Source of the DNA: Brevibacillus centrosporus
GTDB lineage: Bacteria; Bacillota; Bacilli; Brevibacillales; Brevibacillaceae
DNA: 64,000 bases
Assembly: GCF_003710815.1 (NCBI RefSeq)
Contig: NZ_RHHP01000007.1
Coordinates: 124,001-188,000, forward strand
Reading direction: 5' to 3'
Below are positions 61,484 through 64,000 of the stretch, in pieces (the stretch's first letter is position 1; each line of letters opens with the position of its first letter). Position numbers and translations under genes: made by a program. The notes beneath the pieces are model-generated. The model did not search any database. It was not told where the DNA came from and saw nothing but the letters and a program-made list of their open reading frames with translations.

Positions 61484-63715
61484 GTGAAGAAGAGCATCAT
61501 CCTTGTCGCGTTGTCATTCCTGATTTTGTTTGGGAGTACAAATATCGGAAATACAGGATTGGCAAAGGAAATGCCGCAGGTGATCGTACTGTTTGCCGAA
61601 GGGATGTCCTTTGCCGATCTGGACGAGCTTGCGAAATATCCCCATGTGGATAAGTGGATCAAGCAGGCAAGCTCGGGTGCACTCACCATCCGCACCCCTG
61701 GAGCGAGGAATACGCCAAACGGCTATTTGCTGATGGGCAGTGGAGCTCAGGCGTTATACAGTGAGCGAAGCGGCACGGCCTACCATCCGTGGGAGGCTGT
61801 TTCTGCCCATGAAACAGCTGGGGAACGGGCACAAGAGCTAGGCGGCTTGGATGCAGTGCAAAAGCTGGCGCGCTCTGCGATTGTGTTTCCCGGTATTTTC
61901 CGGCTGAATGCGGATAATCAAGACAAGCCGTATACCCCTCAGATTGGGACGCTTGGCAAGACGCTGGCAGCCTATCAAATCCCGATAGCTGTCTACGGCA
62001 ACGGCGACTATGACGACGTGCGCCAGCGGCACAGTGTATTGTTTGCCATGGATGAGCAGGGCAGAGTTCCTGTGGGAGATTTGTCAGCGAATACGTTGAT
62101 CGAGTGGCCAGGCTCACCCTACGGTGTACAGACCAACTACGCGTATTTGCGTAAAAAGGTGCGCGAAGACCAAAGCTCAGGTCTCATTACCCTGCAGCTC
62201 TCGGATTTATCCCGGCTCTATCAGCTTGCCGATGAAATGGAGCCTGCCCAGTTTCAGCGGCAATATCAGCAGGTTCTGTCCGGGCTGGGAGCCTTTCTGG
62301 GAGCGTTGTTAGAAGAGAGAAGAGAGAATCAGAAGATCATTCTTCTATCTCCAGCAGTAAATGCGAGGGCAGCAAAAGACAAAGCGCTGCTGCCTCCGAT
62401 TCTGGTGTGGGAGAAGAAGGCAGGGGGCCAGCTCACCTCCGCGACTACCAGACAATCCGGGCTGATTAGTGGCTTGGACATTTTGCCGACCATTTTAGCG
62501 TGGCTGGATGTTCCCGTACCAAAAGGAGTAGCCGGTCACCCCATTCGCGTAGACAACCAGACGAACAACGCAGAGCTGGGACAGCAAATCGGGCAGGTTC
62601 ATCATACGTACGCTACCCGCCCGGCGGTTTTGTACTCGTATGTCATGCTGCAAATCATCACGCTGGCATGCGCGGCGATCCTGTGGATGGCGGGCAAACG
62701 TGGACACGTCCGAGTAGGCTTGGAGCGCTTGCGCCGGGGAGTGCGCCTGTCACTTCTGGCGATGCTTTGCTTCCCTTGCCTGCTGCTATTGGAAGGGCTG
62801 CTGCCGTGGCAGGCTTCTGGACCAGTGGTACTCGGCGTTTTGATCGTCATCGCGCTCCTGGCGGCATTTGGGCTGGAGCAGCGCTCTTTGGCGCAAACGA
62901 CGATGATCGTCTGTGGAGTAACGGTTGCCTCTCTGTTGATCGACGGCTGGACCGGAGCTACCTTGATGCGGCAATCCTATCTGGGATATGACCCGGTTAT
63001 CGGTGCGCGGTTTTATGGATTGGGCAACGAGTTCGAGGGAGTTTTGATCGGCAGTGCCATCATGCTCGTGGCAGCCGTTTACCAGCTTGCCAGAGAGGGG
63101 GCGCGCCCTTATATCGCTGCTTTTGTCTTTGCAACCGTGCTCTACTATATGGTCGCTCCCGGTCTTGGGACAGATGCAGGAGGATTTCTCGCAGGACTGG
63201 TTGGGTTTTTCGTGGCGTTGTTCCGCTTGCAGGGGTGGGCTATCGGAAAAAAAGGCCTCCTGCTTTTGACAGGGGGCCTAGTGGTGGGCATCGCTGCATT
63301 GATTGTCGGTAGTCTTGTCACGGATCAGCCGTTAACCCATATCGGACGGGTATCGCAGCAGATCGTAACCGGTCAGTGGGAGGAAGTAGGGCGGATGCTG
63401 GAGCGCAAGATCGCGATGAATGTAAGATTGATTCGCATCTCGATCTGGAGCAAGGTTTTCGTTGTCTCCCTCATCGTCCTCGGGCTTCTGGCCCTGTGGA
63501 ACGACCGCTTCCTGCGACATCTCGCTGTAGACACCCCGTTTTTGGTCAAAGGCTTTTCCGGAGTCATTGCGGGTTCCCTGGCAGGGCTAGTGCTCAATGA
63601 CTCCGGGATCGTAACGGCAGCGACCTGCATCATCTTTCTCGTCGTGCCGGCCCTTTATGCAGCTTTAGGGGAGCAAAAGGATGAGCATGCCAGACCGGAG
63701 TGGGAGCGCCTCTAG
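61484..63715 (+). CDS. Large membrane protein with phosphatase-superfamily-like extracellular part
   Basis: GTG 61484 follows AGGAGG by eight bases; the longer frame to 61355 would span the DnaA boxes. The ~743-residue protein has an N-terminal signal or anchor. An extracellular region (about 30-400) follows whose pattern (VIVLFAEGMSFADL, TPNGYLLMGSGAQ, SGLDILPTILAWLDVP) recalls alkaline-phosphatase-superfamily folds but without a clear catalytic set. About ten transmembrane segments then run to the C-terminus. Similar proteins are annotated as hypothetical in related Firmicutes. Its DnaA-box-rich promoter region suggests possible DnaA control. Confidence 0.8.
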   Translation: MKKSIILVALSFLILFGSTNIGNTGLAKEMPQVIVLFAEGMSFADLDELAKYPHVDKWIKQASSGALTIRTPGARNTPNGYLLMGSGAQALYSERSGTAYHPWEAVSAHETAGERAQELGGLDAVQKLARSAIVFPGIFRLNADNQDKPYTPQIGTLGKTLAAYQIPIAVYGNGDYDDVRQRHSVLFAMDEQGRVPVGDLSANTLIEWPGSPYGVQTNYAYLRKKVREDQSSGLITLQLSDLSRLYQLADEMEPAQFQRQYQQVLSGLGAFLGALLEERRENQKIILLSPAVNARAAKDKALLPPILVWEKKAGGQLTSATTRQSGLISGLDILPTILAWLDVPVPKGVAGHPIRVDNQTNNAELGQQIGQVHHTYATRPAVLYSYVMLQIITLACAAILWMAGKRGHVRVGLERLRRGVRLSLLAMLCFPCLLLLEGLLPWQASGPVVLGVLIVIALLAAFGLEQRSLAQTTMIVCGVTVASLLIDGWTGATLMRQSYLGYDPVIGARFYGLGNEFEGVLIGSAIMLVAAVYQLAREGARPYIAAFVFATVLYYMVAPGLGTDAGGFLAGLVGFFVALFRLQGWAIGKKGLLLLTGGLVVGIAALIVGSLVTDQPLTHIGRVSQQIVTGQWEEVGRMLERKIAMNVRLIRISIWSKVFVVSLIVLGLLALWNDRFLRHLAVDTPFLVKGFSGVIAGSLAGLVLNDSGIVTAATCIIFLVVPALYAALGEQKDEHARPEWERL

Positions 63716-63721
63716 CTCTAT

Positions 63722-64000
63722 CTATTCTTCAGATAGAGAGCTCCATTCATCGTACAGCTGCTCCAGCTCTTCGCGTGCGGCCTGGATCTGATCGTTGCGT
63801 TCCTTGGCCAGCACATGATCGCTGTAAATTTCCGGGAGACAGAGCTCTTCCTCCCATTTGACGATATCGGCTTCCCGTTTTTGAATCGTTGCCTCGATTT
63901 CCTCCAGACGACGCATGCGCTGACGCTCGCGTCGTTTTGCTTCTTTATCCAGCTCGTAGGAGGTCTTTTCAGGCTGGACGAGGACGCCTTGCTTTTTGGT
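63722..64000 (-). CDS. ABC-F family ATPase, C-terminal part (YdiF-like)
   Basis: The frame is open to the right edge, so only the last ~92 residues are seen. They form a charged coiled-coil: SYELDKEAKRRERQRMRRLEEIEA, then EEELCLPEIYSDH, and EELEQLYDEWSSLSEE. This is the C-terminal extension typical of YdiF/Uup-type ABC-F proteins, which act on the ribosome or in translation. Position after the tsaD region agrees with Bacillus ydiF, although the orientation is reversed relative to tsaD. Confidence 0.85.
   Translation of the reverse strand, partial: TKKQGVLVQPEKTSYELDKEAKRRERQRMRRLEEIEATIQKREADIVKWEEELCLPEIYSDHVLAKERNDQIQAAREELEQLYDEWSSLSEE

Overview
The window looks like chromosome from an endospore-forming Firmicute of the Brevibacillus brevis type. 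It carries spore germination genes (gerA-type A, B and C), a gamma-type SASP, CmpA and a GerMN lipoprotein. The gene order acpS-ydcC ... alr-ndoAI-ndoA-rsbT-rsbU-rsbV-rsbW-sigB-tex-cmpA-sprT-thiL-tsaE-tsaB-rimI-tsaD ... ydiF closely follows the Bacillus acpS-to-ydiF region. Genus assignment is inference from gene content and style; no rRNA gene is present.

Layout. 1-2.9 kb: a germinant receptor operon, its first gene cut by the window edge. 2.9-6.0 kb: an S-box (SAM-I) riboswitch driving metN-metI-metQ. 6.1-15.4 kb: three paralogous OppA-type peptide-binding lipoproteins, an AraC-type regulator, a truncated TIR-like gene with two small ORFs, and an MGT-type glycosyltransferase. 15.4-18.7 kb: two small unknown proteins, an exported amidase and a GerMN lipoprotein. 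18.7-26.0 kb: the Pho region, with pstS-pstC-pstA-pstB, a chemoreceptor, and a second pstB with its own Pho-box-like promoter. 26-30.8 kb: an ArsB-type pump, a three-gene set with a GMC oxidoreductase, and an ArsR-type repressor. 30.9-33.4 kb: glutaredoxin-like gene, SASP, acpS, ydcC. 33.4-48.5 kb: a block separating ydcC from alr that are neighbours in Bacillus. It holds three related exported proteins built from a ~90-residue repeat, a sigma-54 activator with a sigma-54 promoter in front of a Liv-type transporter, amidase and D-amino acid aminotransferase operon, a nitrilase-family gene and adenine deaminase. 48.5-53.8 kb: alr, the EndoAI/EndoA toxin-antitoxin pair and the sigB operon without rsbR, rsbS or rsbX. 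53.9-64 kb: tex, cmpA, sprT, thiL, the tRNA t6A genes, a DnaA-box cluster, a large unknown membrane protein and the end of an ABC-F gene.

Between genes there are two dispersed repeat families. One is a ~145-bp element with nested inverted repeats (three clear copies and one degenerate copy). The other is a ~48-bp hairpin element (three copies, each just after a terminator). The signals most worth following are the DnaA-box cluster behind tsaD, the structured repeat family, the repeat-protein trio with its shared upstream block, a probable ATC start codon, and the sigma-54 amide/D-amino-acid operon.
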